From: JAFDZO01 sp044226845
GTDB taxonomy: Bacteria > Bacteroidota > Ignavibacteria > Tepidaquicellales > Tepidaquicellaceae
Length of the DNA: 64,000 nucleotides
Direction: 5' to 3'
NCBI GenBank assembly: GCA_044226845.1
Contig: JBGAGG010000004.1
Span: forward strand, 124,001-188,000
The notes below the pieces were generated by a model, which saw only the letters and a list, made by a program, of their open reading frames with translations, did not search any database and had not been told where the DNA came from. Position numbers and translations under genes: made by a program. Position 1 is the first letter of the stretch; the number at the start of each line of letters is the position of its first letter. This document shows positions 9,708 to 17,509 of this stretch, one piece after another.

Positions 9708-9742
9708 AAAGCCATCAAGTTTGAAACCTGATGGCTTTTTTA
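9708..9742. terminator. Bidirectional rho-independent terminator
   Basis: AGCCATCA (9711-9718) pairs with TGATGGCT (9730-9737), with an A-run before and a T-run after. It serves the protease gene on the plus strand and the nuo genes on the minus strand, so the nuo transcript ends right after nuoF. Confidence 0.9.
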
Positions 9743-9765
9743 TTGTAGTAATTTCTTTTAAGTTC

Positions 9766-11160
9766 TTATCCTGAATATCTTACTGATTCATCATTTAGGT
9801 CTTCCTGAACTTTTCCCATCAATGATACAACAACTTCGTTTTCATTATTTTGTTTTAAGATATTAAAACCATCTGTTTCTTTTCTTACTCCATGAACTTT
9901 ATTTAAAATCGGAATAGTCACTGCATGCTTAGGAATTTTTGCGGCGAATTCATCTCTGAATTTTCTGATTGTCCATTTTACGGGCCATGCTGCTGCATCA
10001 CCTAGAGCGCATATTGTATTTCCTTCGATATTTTCTGCCACTGAAATTAATAAGTCTAAATCTTCCTGTCTTCCCTCACCTCTGTCAATTCTATCCAGTA
10101 CTCTCAGCATCCATCCGCAGCCTTCTCTGCAAGGAGTGCACTGTCCGCATGATTCGTGATAATAAAACTTTGTAATTCTTTTTAAGACCTTCAATAAATC
10201 AGTATCTTCATCCATTACCATTACACCGGCAGTACCTATTGCAGAGCCGATTGCCTTCAATGATTCATTATCCATTTTCATTGTAAGACATTCCTCTCTT
10301 GTGAGAGGAGGCATTGATGAACCGCCGGGAATAACCATCTTAATTTGTTTGCCGTTCTTCACTCCGCCGCAGACATCGTTAATGATTGTCATAAGTGGTG
10401 TACCGGTTTCAAGTTCATAAACACCCGGTTTATTTACATGACCGCTGACACCGAAAAGCAGTGTTCCGGGATGGGCAGGCGCTCCGATTTTTGAGAACCA
10501 CTCACCGCCGTTTTTAATAATCTCAGGTATATTTGAAAGTGTTTCAATGTTATTGATAATTGTGGGACATCCCCATACACCGATTACTGCAGGGAACGGA
10601 GGTTTTACTCTCGGATAAGCTCGCTTGCCTTCGAGAGAGTTCATCATTGAAGATTCTTCTCCGCAGATATATGCTCCTGCTCCGCTGTGAATATGAATGT
10701 TAACAGAGAAATCAGTTCCGAAAATATTTTTCCCGACATATCCTTTTTTGTATGCATCTGCTAAAGCGACTTCCATCATATTAATCCATCTCCAGTATTC
10801 TCCTCTGATATAAACATAAGCATCTTTTACACCGAGTGCGTAAGCAGAAATTAAAACTCCTTCTAAAAACTGATGAGGATTCTTTTCAAATATTTCCCTG
10901 TCTTTAAAGCTTCCGGGCTCCGATTCATCACCGTTGCAGATAAGATATTTCGGTTTATCATTTTTTGCGAGGAAAGACCATTTCATCCCTGTAGGGAAAC
11001 ATGCTCCGCCTCTTCCTTTTAAATTCGATTTCTTAACTTCATCAATAATTTCCTGTTGAGACATGCCCAGAGCTTTTTTTAAAGTCTGGTAGCCGCCGTT
11101 TTTTTCATAAACGTCTATTTTGTGAAAATCAGGAATATCTTTTAATATTAATTTGACCAT
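9766..11160 (-). CDS. nuoF: NADH-quinone oxidoreductase subunit F
   Basis: A 464-aa complex I flavoprotein subunit that oxidises NADH and passes electrons via FMN to iron-sulfur clusters. Visible motifs: the NADH-binding GRGGACFPTGMKW (49-60), the FMN-binding GDESEPGSFKDR (77-88), the glycine-rich GAGAYICGEESS (160-171), and the 4Fe-4S ligands Cys338, Cys341, Cys344 (SCGQCTPCREGC) and Cys384. Length and motifs are normal for the family. It is the last gene of the nuo run; nuoG and later subunits are not in the window. Confidence 0.97.
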   Translation of the reverse strand: MVKLILKDIPDFHKIDVYEKNGGYQTLKKALGMSQQEIIDEVKKSNLKGRGGACFPTGMKWSFLAKNDKPKYLICNGDESEPGSFKDREIFEKNPHQFLEGVLISAYALGVKDAYVYIRGEYWRWINMMEVALADAYKKGYVGKNIFGTDFSVNIHIHSGAGAYICGEESSMMNSLEGKRAYPRVKPPFPAVIGVWGCPTIINNIETLSNIPEIIKNGGEWFSKIGAPAHPGTLLFGVSGHVNKPGVYELETGTPLMTIINDVCGGVKNGKQIKMVIPGGSSMPPLTREECLTMKMDNESLKAIGSAIGTAGVMVMDEDTDLLKVLKRITKFYYHESCGQCTPCREGCGWMLRVLDRIDRGEGRQEDLDLLISVAENIEGNTICALGDAAAWPVKWTIRKFRDEFAAKIPKHAVTIPILNKVHGVRKETDGFNILKQNNENEVVVSLMGKVQEDLNDESVRYSG

Positions 11161-11195
11161 ATTAAACTTTCGTATAAACTTTTTTAGGAAAGGTA

Positions 11196-11705
11196 TTAAT
11201 TTTTTGAAGCTTCGCTTCTGAATTTTGAAATCAGCTCATCTACCTGAGGCAGAGTGAGATTTTCATAATACTCTTTATTATTGACCTGAAGCATCGGTGC
11301 AGTACCGCATGAACCGAGACACTCAACTTCTTCAATAGAAAAAACTCCGTCGGAAGTAACTTCTTTGTTTTTGATACCAAGCTTATCGCTTACGTATTTG
11401 AAAAGCTCAGTCCCGCCGCAAAGCATGCACGAAACATTTGTGCAGATCTGCAGATGAAATTTCCCTACGGGCTTTTTGAAATACATTGTATAGAATGTAG
11501 CAACGCCAAGCACGTGCTCGTACGGAAGCTCGAGAAGCTGGCCGACATACTTCATGTTATCGGTAGAAATCCATCCTTCTTTTTCCTGCACCATCCAAAG
11601 CACAGGCATAATAGCCGACATCTTTGTAGGGTATTTGGAAATGTGTTTTTCTACAGTTTTTAACTCTTCGCTATTGAACAAATGATTTGAAATATTTTCG
11701 AACAT
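11196..11705 (-). CDS. nuoE: NADH-quinone oxidoreductase subunit E
   Basis: A 169-aa thioredoxin-fold 2Fe-2S subunit of complex I. The cluster ligands are Cys88 and Cys93 (CTNVSC) and Cys129 and Cys133 (CLGSC), in the usual spacing, with an additional Cys96. It lies 35 bases ahead of nuoF and 79 bases behind nuoD. It belongs to the NADH-oxidising module together with NuoF. Confidence 0.96.
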   Translation of the reverse strand: MFENISNHLFNSEELKTVEKHISKYPTKMSAIMPVLWMVQEKEGWISTDNMKYVGQLLELPYEHVLGVATFYTMYFKKPVGKFHLQICTNVSCMLCGGTELFKYVSDKLGIKNKEVTSDGVFSIEEVECLGSCGTAPMLQVNNKEYYENLTLPQVDELISKFRSEASKN

Positions 11706-11784
11706 AAAAATTAATTGTGAGAATTGTAAAATTTATTTATCAAAGTTTCTTTGCAAAGTTTTTTTGCAAAATTTCTTTGCTGAG
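11706..11784 (-). repeat. Short CTTTGCAAAG-type repeats between nuoD and nuoE
   Basis: The nuoD-nuoE spacer (plus strand about 11740-11782) contains three imperfect copies of a TTTCTTTGCAAA-like unit, each partly self-complementary. It may be replication slippage or a weak RNA hairpin. No clear terminator run follows. Confidence 0.4.
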
Positions 11785-13062
11785 TTACTTATCTGCCTCA
11801 CCCATCACAGGGTCAACACCGCCGATTATAACAACTGTATCTGCTATCATGCAGTCCTTCATCATTACAGGTAATGCCTGTAAATTACAAAAACTAGGAG
11901 CGCGGATTTTTGTACGGAACGGATGTCCGCTGCCATCGCTTATAAAATAAAATCCAAGTTCGCCCTTTGATGCTTCAACTGCCGAATAAGATTCCCCTTT
12001 AGGAGGATTCGGTCCGAAGTTGATAATCATAAAGTCATGTATAAGCTCTTCCATCTTTGTATAAATTCTTTCTTTCTTCGGAAGAACTTTTTTTGTCGAA
12101 TATGCATTGTAAGCTCCTTGAGGAATTTTATCAAGGCACTGTTTAACAATTTTTGTCGACTCGACCATTTCTTCAACTCTTACATAATATCTTGCAAGAC
12201 AGTCACTATCAGGATAAGTCGGAATTCTGAAATCTAATTGATCATAAACTAAGTATGGATTATCTCTTCTAACATCACTTTCAACACCTGCAGCGCGAAG
12301 AGTAGGTCCTGTTATTCCGTAACTGATAATATCTTCTTTAGACATGTAACCAATACCTTCAGTTCTGTTGATGAAAATTTTATTTCTTTCAACAAGGTCA
12401 CGGCATTCCTGCAGATATCCGCTGAATTCATCGATGAATTTTCTTATGCCTCTTAAAGCTTCATCAGAAATATCCTGCGCAACGCCGCCTATTCGTGTGT
12501 ATGAAGTAGTGAATCTTGCTCCGCAGATCAAATCATACATATCAAGAATTTTTTCTCTTTCTCTGATTGCCCAGAGGAAAGGAGTTAATGCTCCGATATC
12601 CATAACCATTGCGCCGAAGGCCAGAAGATGTGATTGAATTCTTGCAAGCTCTGCAATGAGAGTTCTGATATATTTTCCTCTTTCAGGAATTTCAAGATGA
12701 ATCAATTTTTCAACTGCCTGTGCATAAGCAACATTGTTTGCCATTGGCTGTAGATAATCCAGTCTGTCTGTATGAGGAATAAACTCATGATAGGTTGATG
12801 CTTCCGCGAGCTTTTCATACCCTCTGTGAAGATAGCCAAGCTCTGGTACGCATTTTTTTACGGTTTCCCCGTCGAGACTAAGCAGAAGACGCAATACTCC
12901 GTGAGTGGCAGGATGCTGCGGACCCATGTTAAGCACCATTTCATTATCTAATGCATCGTCAAAAGTTGCACTTAAGTCTTCTGATTCCAACGCCTGTAAT
13001 ATCTGCGTTTTTTTTATGTCCTTTTTCTCGTCTTGTAAATCTTTATAAATCGTGTGAGACAT
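11785..13062 (-). CDS. nuoD: NADH-quinone oxidoreductase subunit D
   Basis: A 425-aa 49-kDa-type subunit that lines the quinone pocket of complex I. The family signature NMGPQHPATHGVLRLLL is at about 45-61, and ELGYLHRGYEKLAE, GGVAQDISDEALRG and the C-terminal GGVDPVMGEADK are also seen. The N-terminal 40 residues are charged and poorly conserved, so a slightly later start cannot be excluded. The gene sits 56 bases behind nuoC. Confidence 0.96.
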   Translation of the reverse strand: MSHTIYKDLQDEKKDIKKTQILQALESEDLSATFDDALDNEMVLNMGPQHPATHGVLRLLLSLDGETVKKCVPELGYLHRGYEKLAEASTYHEFIPHTDRLDYLQPMANNVAYAQAVEKLIHLEIPERGKYIRTLIAELARIQSHLLAFGAMVMDIGALTPFLWAIREREKILDMYDLICGARFTTSYTRIGGVAQDISDEALRGIRKFIDEFSGYLQECRDLVERNKIFINRTEGIGYMSKEDIISYGITGPTLRAAGVESDVRRDNPYLVYDQLDFRIPTYPDSDCLARYYVRVEEMVESTKIVKQCLDKIPQGAYNAYSTKKVLPKKERIYTKMEELIHDFMIINFGPNPPKGESYSAVEASKGELGFYFISDGSGHPFRTKIRAPSFCNLQALPVMMKDCMIADTVVIIGGVDPVMGEADK

Positions 13063-13118
13063 TCGTCAATTAATAATTTATAATGAGTAATTAATAATTA
13101 CCCTTATGAATATAAAAT

Positions 13119-13595
13119 TTATTTGTTAGGTAAAGGTATAGAGCCTTCGATACCCATCAAAGGAAAATCTTTTCTCAGCGGGAAATACTCATAATCTTCC
13201 GGCATATAAACTCTTCTTAAGTCAGGATGTCCTGTGAATTTAATTCCAACCATATCATAAGCTTCTCTTTCGTACCAGTTTGTTGAAGCCCAGACCGATG
13301 TAAGTGATTGTGATTCCGGATTTTTTCCGTCTATCTCAACTCTTATAAACAGTCTTTCTTTAAAAGGAATAGAATAAAGATTATATATAATCTCAAATCT
13401 GTTCTTTTTAGTGAAGCGGTCAACACCGACTGCATCCCTGCACTGGTCAAACTGCAAATCGTTTTTTAGAACATTGCAGACATCAAGAAGATTTTCATTA
13501 GGAATGGTAATCGAAGGAGTTCCGTTTACATCTGTGTATTGAAGATTGTAATTGCTGAGTTTTTCTTTTAAGGTATTAAGTCTTTGTTCAGTCAT
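13119..13595 (-). CDS. nuoC: NADH-quinone oxidoreductase subunit C
   Basis: A 158-aa 30-kDa-type subunit of the complex I connecting arm. The family motif is clear near the C-terminus: ANWYEREAYDMVGIKFTGHP, followed by RRVYMPEDYEYFPLRKDFPL. I start it at the second Met (MTEQRLNTL, 13595) instead of the upstream ATG at 13616, because the upstream ATG lies inside the stem of a terminator-like hairpin (13607-13630) and would add MRAFFSY. The new start is only about 11 bases beyond that hairpin. An interposed cargo gene separates it from nuoAB. Confidence 0.93.
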   Translation of the reverse strand: MTEQRLNTLKEKLSNYNLQYTDVNGTPSITIPNENLLDVCNVLKNDLQFDQCRDAVGVDRFTKKNRFEIIYNLYSIPFKERLFIRVEIDGKNPESQSLTSVWASTNWYEREAYDMVGIKFTGHPDLRRVYMPEDYEYFPLRKDFPLMGIEGSIPLPNK

Positions 13596-13596
13596 A

Positions 13597-13630
13597 TAAG
13601 AAAAGAAAGCCCGCATATTTCAGCGGGCTT
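13597..13630 (-). terminator. Terminator-like hairpin directly ahead of nuoC
   Basis: On the minus strand AAGCCCGC pairs with GCGGGCTT (plus-strand 13607-13614 and 13623-13630) around an 8-base loop, followed by a U-rich run (TTCTTTTCTT). It lies 11 bases past the stop of the T9SS gene and 11 bases before the nuoC ATG. It should stop or attenuate transcription from nuoAB into nuoCDEF. Confidence 0.8.
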
Positions 13631-13641
13631 AAGTGTATTAT

Positions 13642-14592
13642 TTATTTTACTAAAGTCATTTTCTTTGTTTCAACAAAATCGCTTGTGATAAGCTTGTAGA
13701 AGTACGTTCCGCTTGCAAGGCTGGAAGCATTAAAATCTACACTATATGAACCTGCATTTTTAAATTCATTAACTAATGATTTTACTTCCTGACCCATTGA
13801 GTTATATATAATCAATTGAACATTTGTTGCTTTTGGCAAACTGAATTTAATGTTCGTTGTCGGGTTGAATGGATTTGGGTAATTTTGAGAAAGCTCGAAT
13901 TTACCTGCGAAGGAAGAAATTGGCTGAATTCCTACATTCGGTCCACCCACTTTTATATCATCAAGAATAACTGCATAACCCTGAGTAACACAATTAGTAT
14001 AATATCTGAATCCTATCCATACATTCAAACCTGCGTAAGCAGACAAGCTGTAGGCATGTCTTTTAAACTCGAACTGACTTCCAATTGAGTTTGGATCAAA
14101 TAAAATTGACCCCAATCTTTGTCCTGTGCCCATCAATTCGGTAGGAACGGAATCTATAAAACTCATCCAAACCTGAAGACTATCCCACCAACCACTTGGA
14201 TTAGGTTTTCCGCCTGCTGAAAAAAACCTTAATGAATCACCGGCAGTGACATTTATTCTTTTTGTTACTAACCAGGCATCAGATGTTGCGGTTCCTCCAT
14301 TTGTATCTACTCCGCTATTCCATGACACTACTATAGATTTTGAACCTGAATTTACATTATTCACACTGGAAGAGATTCCGACGATTGCACTGTCTTTATA
14401 TTGCACATTCCAGTTAGAAGCCGGATCAATTGGAAACAATGCATTGTTCCATGATGTCCAACCTTCCGGTAAATTACCAACACCTACAGGTATATTTTCA
14501 AATCCTTCCTGAAGTTTTACCTGTGCATAGGAAGAGTGAGAAAAAATTAAAACAAACATCATTAATAAGAGGGTGTAGAGTGTTTTTTTCAT
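13642..14592 (-). CDS. T9SS cargo protein inserted in the nuo operon
   Basis: A 316-aa secreted protein. Signal peptide MKKTLYTLLLMMFVLIFSHSSYAQ. Residues about 25-215 resemble choice-of-anchor J/MAM-like jelly-roll modules: LQEGFENIPVGVGNLPEGW near the start, SDAWLVTKRINVTAGDSLRF in the middle, then VWIGFRYYTNC and VILDDIKVGG. The last 87 residues form a T9SS sorting domain (QNYPNPFNPTTNIKFSL, SGTYFYKL). It starts only 9 bases after the nuoB stop codon and is followed by its own terminator-like hairpin before nuoC. It has no evident respiratory role. Its position in the operon is the odd feature. Confidence 0.87.
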   Translation of the reverse strand: MKKTLYTLLLMMFVLIFSHSSYAQVKLQEGFENIPVGVGNLPEGWTSWNNALFPIDPASNWNVQYKDSAIVGISSSVNNVNSGSKSIVVSWNSGVDTNGGTATSDAWLVTKRINVTAGDSLRFFSAGGKPNPSGWWDSLQVWMSFIDSVPTELMGTGQRLGSILFDPNSIGSQFEFKRHAYSLSAYAGLNVWIGFRYYTNCVTQGYAVILDDIKVGGPNVGIQPISSFAGKFELSQNYPNPFNPTTNIKFSLPKATNVQLIIYNSMGQEVKSLVNEFKNAGSYSVDFNASSLASGTYFYKLITSDFVETKKMTLVK

Positions 14593-14601
14593 TTCTGGTT
14601 T

Positions 14602-15090
14602 TTAATTATAAGAAAAAGAACTTGTATCTTTTGAACCGACTTTTTCCTGAATTTTTATTAAAGCATTCAATAAATTATCAGGTCTGGGCGGGCACCCTGC
14701 TACGTAAACATCAACAGGTAAAAACTGATCTATGCCCTGAACTACAGAATATGTTCTATACATTCCGCCAGAAGATGTACAAGCGCCCATTGCTATCACC
14801 CATTTCGGGTCAGGCATCTGGTCGTAAATCTTTCTCACTACTTTAGCCATCTTATATGTTACTGTTCCTGCAACAATCATAACATCTGACTGTCTTGGAG
14901 AAAATCTGAATACTTCAGAACCGAATCTTGAAATATCAAAACGCGGACCTGCCACTGCCATCATTTCAATAGCGCAGCAAGAGATACCCATAGGCATTGG
15001 CCATAGAGCATTCTTTCTTCCCCATTTTATTAATTCATCTATTTTTGATGTTACAAATCCGTCATTGGAAAGTCTTTCTTCTAATCCCAT
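14602..15090 (-). CDS. nuoB: NADH-quinone oxidoreductase subunit B
   Basis: A 162-aa subunit that carries the N2 4Fe-4S cluster, next to the quinone site. Ligands: Cys38-Cys39 (GISCCAIEMM), Cys104 (MGACTSSGG) and Cys133 (VAGCPPRPD). The start codon overlaps the end of nuoA by 10 bases, indicating translational coupling. Length is normal for the family. Confidence 0.97.
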   Translation of the reverse strand: MGLEERLSNDGFVTSKIDELIKWGRKNALWPMPMGISCCAIEMMAVAGPRFDISRFGSEVFRFSPRQSDVMIVAGTVTYKMAKVVRKIYDQMPDPKWVIAMGACTSSGGMYRTYSVVQGIDQFLPVDVYVAGCPPRPDNLLNALIKIQEKVGSKDTSSFSYN

Positions 15091-15449
15091 TTTAAAGCCC
15101 CTTTTTTAATAACGTAGAAATACCCTATGAAAAGTATCACTACGAAAACAATTACACTTATAAAAGAATAAACCATTTTAGCAGGTTCAAAGTTCACAAA
15201 CGATACAGCCCATGGATACAGAAAAACAACTTCTATATCGAATAATATAAACAAAACAGAAACCATGTAGTATTTCACTGAGAATTTGTCTCTGGCAGTA
15301 CCGACAGGTTCCATACCGCTTTCATAAGTAGAAAGCTTTTCCCTGTTCGGGCGTGTAGGTCCCACTAACCAGGACATATTAACGTTTACAACTGCAAATC
15401 CTATTGAAATAAATAGGATTATCATAATTGGTATATAGGATTCAATCAT
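15081..15449 (-). CDS. nuoA: NADH-quinone oxidoreductase subunit A
   Basis: A 122-aa membrane subunit with three hydrophobic segments (about 3-24, 62-84 and 92-114). The family signature LSTYESGMEPVGTARDKFSVKYY lies in the first loop (given here as LSTYESGMEP and RDKFSVKYY), followed by LFILFDIEVVFLYPWAV in the second helix. It is the first nuo gene in the run, 64 bases downstream of the acyl-CoA synthetase gene on the same strand. Confidence 0.96.
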   Translation of the reverse strand: MIESYIPIMIILFISIGFAVVNVNMSWLVGPTRPNREKLSTYESGMEPVGTARDKFSVKYYMVSVLFILFDIEVVFLYPWAVSFVNFEPAKMVYSFISVIVFVVILFIGYFYVIKKGALKWD

Positions 15450-15513
15450 AGCTTACAATATATACTTTTTTTCTAATTTTTTTTAGGCAAAATGAAATTA
15501 AGCTGTAAATTTT

Positions 15514-17271
15514 TTAGGAGTTTTTATACATTTTTTCAATTACATCTTTATATTTTTCCTCAACTATTCGTCTTTTTATCTTCATCGTCGGTGTCAGCTC
15601 ATTATCTTCGATGGTAAAAGGTTTTTCAAGCAGAGCAAACCTGCGGACTTTCTCATATGTCGCCAGACTCTTCTGCACTGAATTTATATCCCTCTCAATT
15701 TCTTTTAATATCTCTTTATTCTTATGGAGCTCATTTTCATCTTTATAATCTACCTTCAGCTTTCTTGCCAGCTCTTTTAAATGTTCTATTTGAGGAACAA
15801 TCAGTGAAGTTACGAACATTCTTTCATTTCCTATTATTAATATCTGCTCAATATAATTTAACTGCTTCAGCATTTCTTCTATCTGAGCAGGTGCAATGTA
15901 TTTTCCGCCGGATGTTTTAAAAAGCTCTTTTTTTCTGTCCGTAATTTTTATGTATCCCTCACCGTCCATTTCCCCTATATCGCCAGTATGCAGCCAGCCG
16001 TTTACAATTGTTTTCGATGTATCTTCAGGATGCTTGTAATATCCTAACATAATAGATTCACTCTGTATTAGTATTTCCCCGTCATCTGCAATTTTTGCTT
16101 TCACTCCGGATAAAGAAGGTCCGACTGTGCCCGGTTTGTTTTTATCAGGCGGATTAACAGATATCACAGGTGAATGCTCTGTCATTCCGTAACCTTCGAT
16201 GACCGTTACTCCCATGTAGATAAAAAATTCCGAAATGTTTTTATTTAATGCGCCGCCCCCTGAACACATCAGTCTCAATGCTCCACCCGTCTTTGCAGCA
16301 ATTTTAGTATAAACTAGTTTATATGCAATATTCCATTTAAATGAATGGGGTTTTACTTTTCTTTCCAAAGCCATATTAATTGCCCAGGAAGAAATTTTCT
16401 TTTTAAACCCTGAAATTGTATTCGGACTATCAATAATTTTCGAATACATTTTTTCAAGTAAACGGGGAACACAGATTAATATCGTCGGCTTCACTTCAGG
16501 CATTTGCGCGGATATAGTATCAATATTTTTTGCAAAATAAATTTCCGCTCCGCTGAATAAGGCTAAGTAATACCCTGCTGTCCTTTCATAAGCGTGGCAG
16601 AAAGGAAGAAAGGAAAGAAACCTGTCCTGCTCATTTATAAGCAAGACCTGCATGCATGCTTTTATATTCGTATGTATATTTTCATGCGATAGCATTACAC
16701 CTTTGGGATTGCCTGTTGTACCTGAAGTGTAAATTATTGTAAGAAGATCTTCTTCGTTAATTTCAGAACTTAGTTTTTTAAGATCTTCACTTTTTGAAAA
16801 ATTCTTCCTTATAGTTGAATAATTAATTACATCAATTGAAATATATTCATCCGGCAAATCATTAAATGATACAACAGTTTTAAGAGATGTGACCTCGCCT
16901 CTTATCTTCTTTATCTTATCAAGCATAAATTTATTCATAACAAAAATTATCTTCACTTCTGCATCATTAAGAATATATTTTATCTGATCCGGATTTAAAG
17001 AGACATAGGAAGGAACGGATATAAGTCCTGCAAACATACAGGCAAAATCAACTGCGGCCCATTCATATCTGTTATCGGAAAGGATTGCAACCTTATCCCC
17101 TTTTTTAAGATTGTGAAAATTAAAAAAATGAATGAGAGAAGATATATTTTCCGTAAAGGATTTATAATCTACTGAAGAATAATTTCCATCTTCTTCCTTA
17201 GTGAAAAATATTTTTTTGTCAGGTGAATATTTTTGAGAATTTTCTAAGTAAAAATCTGTTAAAGTCTGCAT
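15514..17271 (-). CDS. Long-chain acyl-CoA synthetase (AMP-forming)
   Basis: A 585-aa ANL-superfamily enzyme that activates fatty acids to acyl-CoA via an acyl-adenylate. Motifs: the P-loop YTSGTTGNPKG (181-191), GYGMTEHSP in the A5 position, WLHTGDIGEMDGEGYIKI and DRKKELFKTSGGKYIAP (A8-A10, with the catalytic Lys region near the end). The length fits the FadD15/long-chain group. It lies upstream of nuoA on the same strand, but the relationship is probably only positional. The substrate chain length cannot be deduced. Confidence 0.92.
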   Translation of the reverse strand: MQTLTDFYLENSQKYSPDKKIFFTKEEDGNYSSVDYKSFTENISSLIHFFNFHNLKKGDKVAILSDNRYEWAAVDFACMFAGLISVPSYVSLNPDQIKYILNDAEVKIIFVMNKFMLDKIKKIRGEVTSLKTVVSFNDLPDEYISIDVINYSTIRKNFSKSEDLKKLSSEINEEDLLTIIYTSGTTGNPKGVMLSHENIHTNIKACMQVLLINEQDRFLSFLPFCHAYERTAGYYLALFSGAEIYFAKNIDTISAQMPEVKPTILICVPRLLEKMYSKIIDSPNTISGFKKKISSWAINMALERKVKPHSFKWNIAYKLVYTKIAAKTGGALRLMCSGGGALNKNISEFFIYMGVTVIEGYGMTEHSPVISVNPPDKNKPGTVGPSLSGVKAKIADDGEILIQSESIMLGYYKHPEDTSKTIVNGWLHTGDIGEMDGEGYIKITDRKKELFKTSGGKYIAPAQIEEMLKQLNYIEQILIIGNERMFVTSLIVPQIEHLKELARKLKVDYKDENELHKNKEILKEIERDINSVQKSLATYEKVRRFALLEKPFTIEDNELTPTMKIKRRIVEEKYKDVIEKMYKNS

Positions 17272-17317
17272 GCGGAAATTTCAGAAAGATTTTAACTTTA
17301 ATAAAGGCATTACGCTG

Positions 17318-17451
17318 TTAACCACAGAGAACACAGAATTTTACACAGAGGACACAGAAATTTCTTAAATTTTATGACTTCCGGAATTTTCATTGCTATG
17401 TGTTCTATGCGGTATTTCTCTGTTGTATTTCTCTGTGCCCTCTGTGGTTAA
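17318..17451. repeat. CACAGAG-type intergenic repeat with inverted ends
   Basis: The 134-base element begins TTAACCACAGAG and ends CTCTGTGGTTAA, a perfect 12-base inverted repeat. Inside, several (A/C)ACAGA(G/A) units recur in both orientations. It fills the space between two divergent genes. Similar CCACAGAG-ACACAGAG dispersed elements are known from Bacteroidota/Chlorobi-type genomes. It carries no ORF and may be a MITE- or REP-like sequence. Confidence 0.75.
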
Positions 17452-17509
17452 AATCTAAAGCCAATTTTTTTGGAAATTTTTGTTTTGATTTATATTACTA
17501 TATTTATTT

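Noticed and set aside
13596..13616. Upstream ATG as the nuoC start
   Set aside because: It lies inside the terminator stem and adds seven residues not seen in the family.
17318..17451. CRISPR or rRNA/tRNA gene
   Set aside because: Short irregular CACAGA units with inverted ends, no constant repeat-spacer pattern and no RNA fold.
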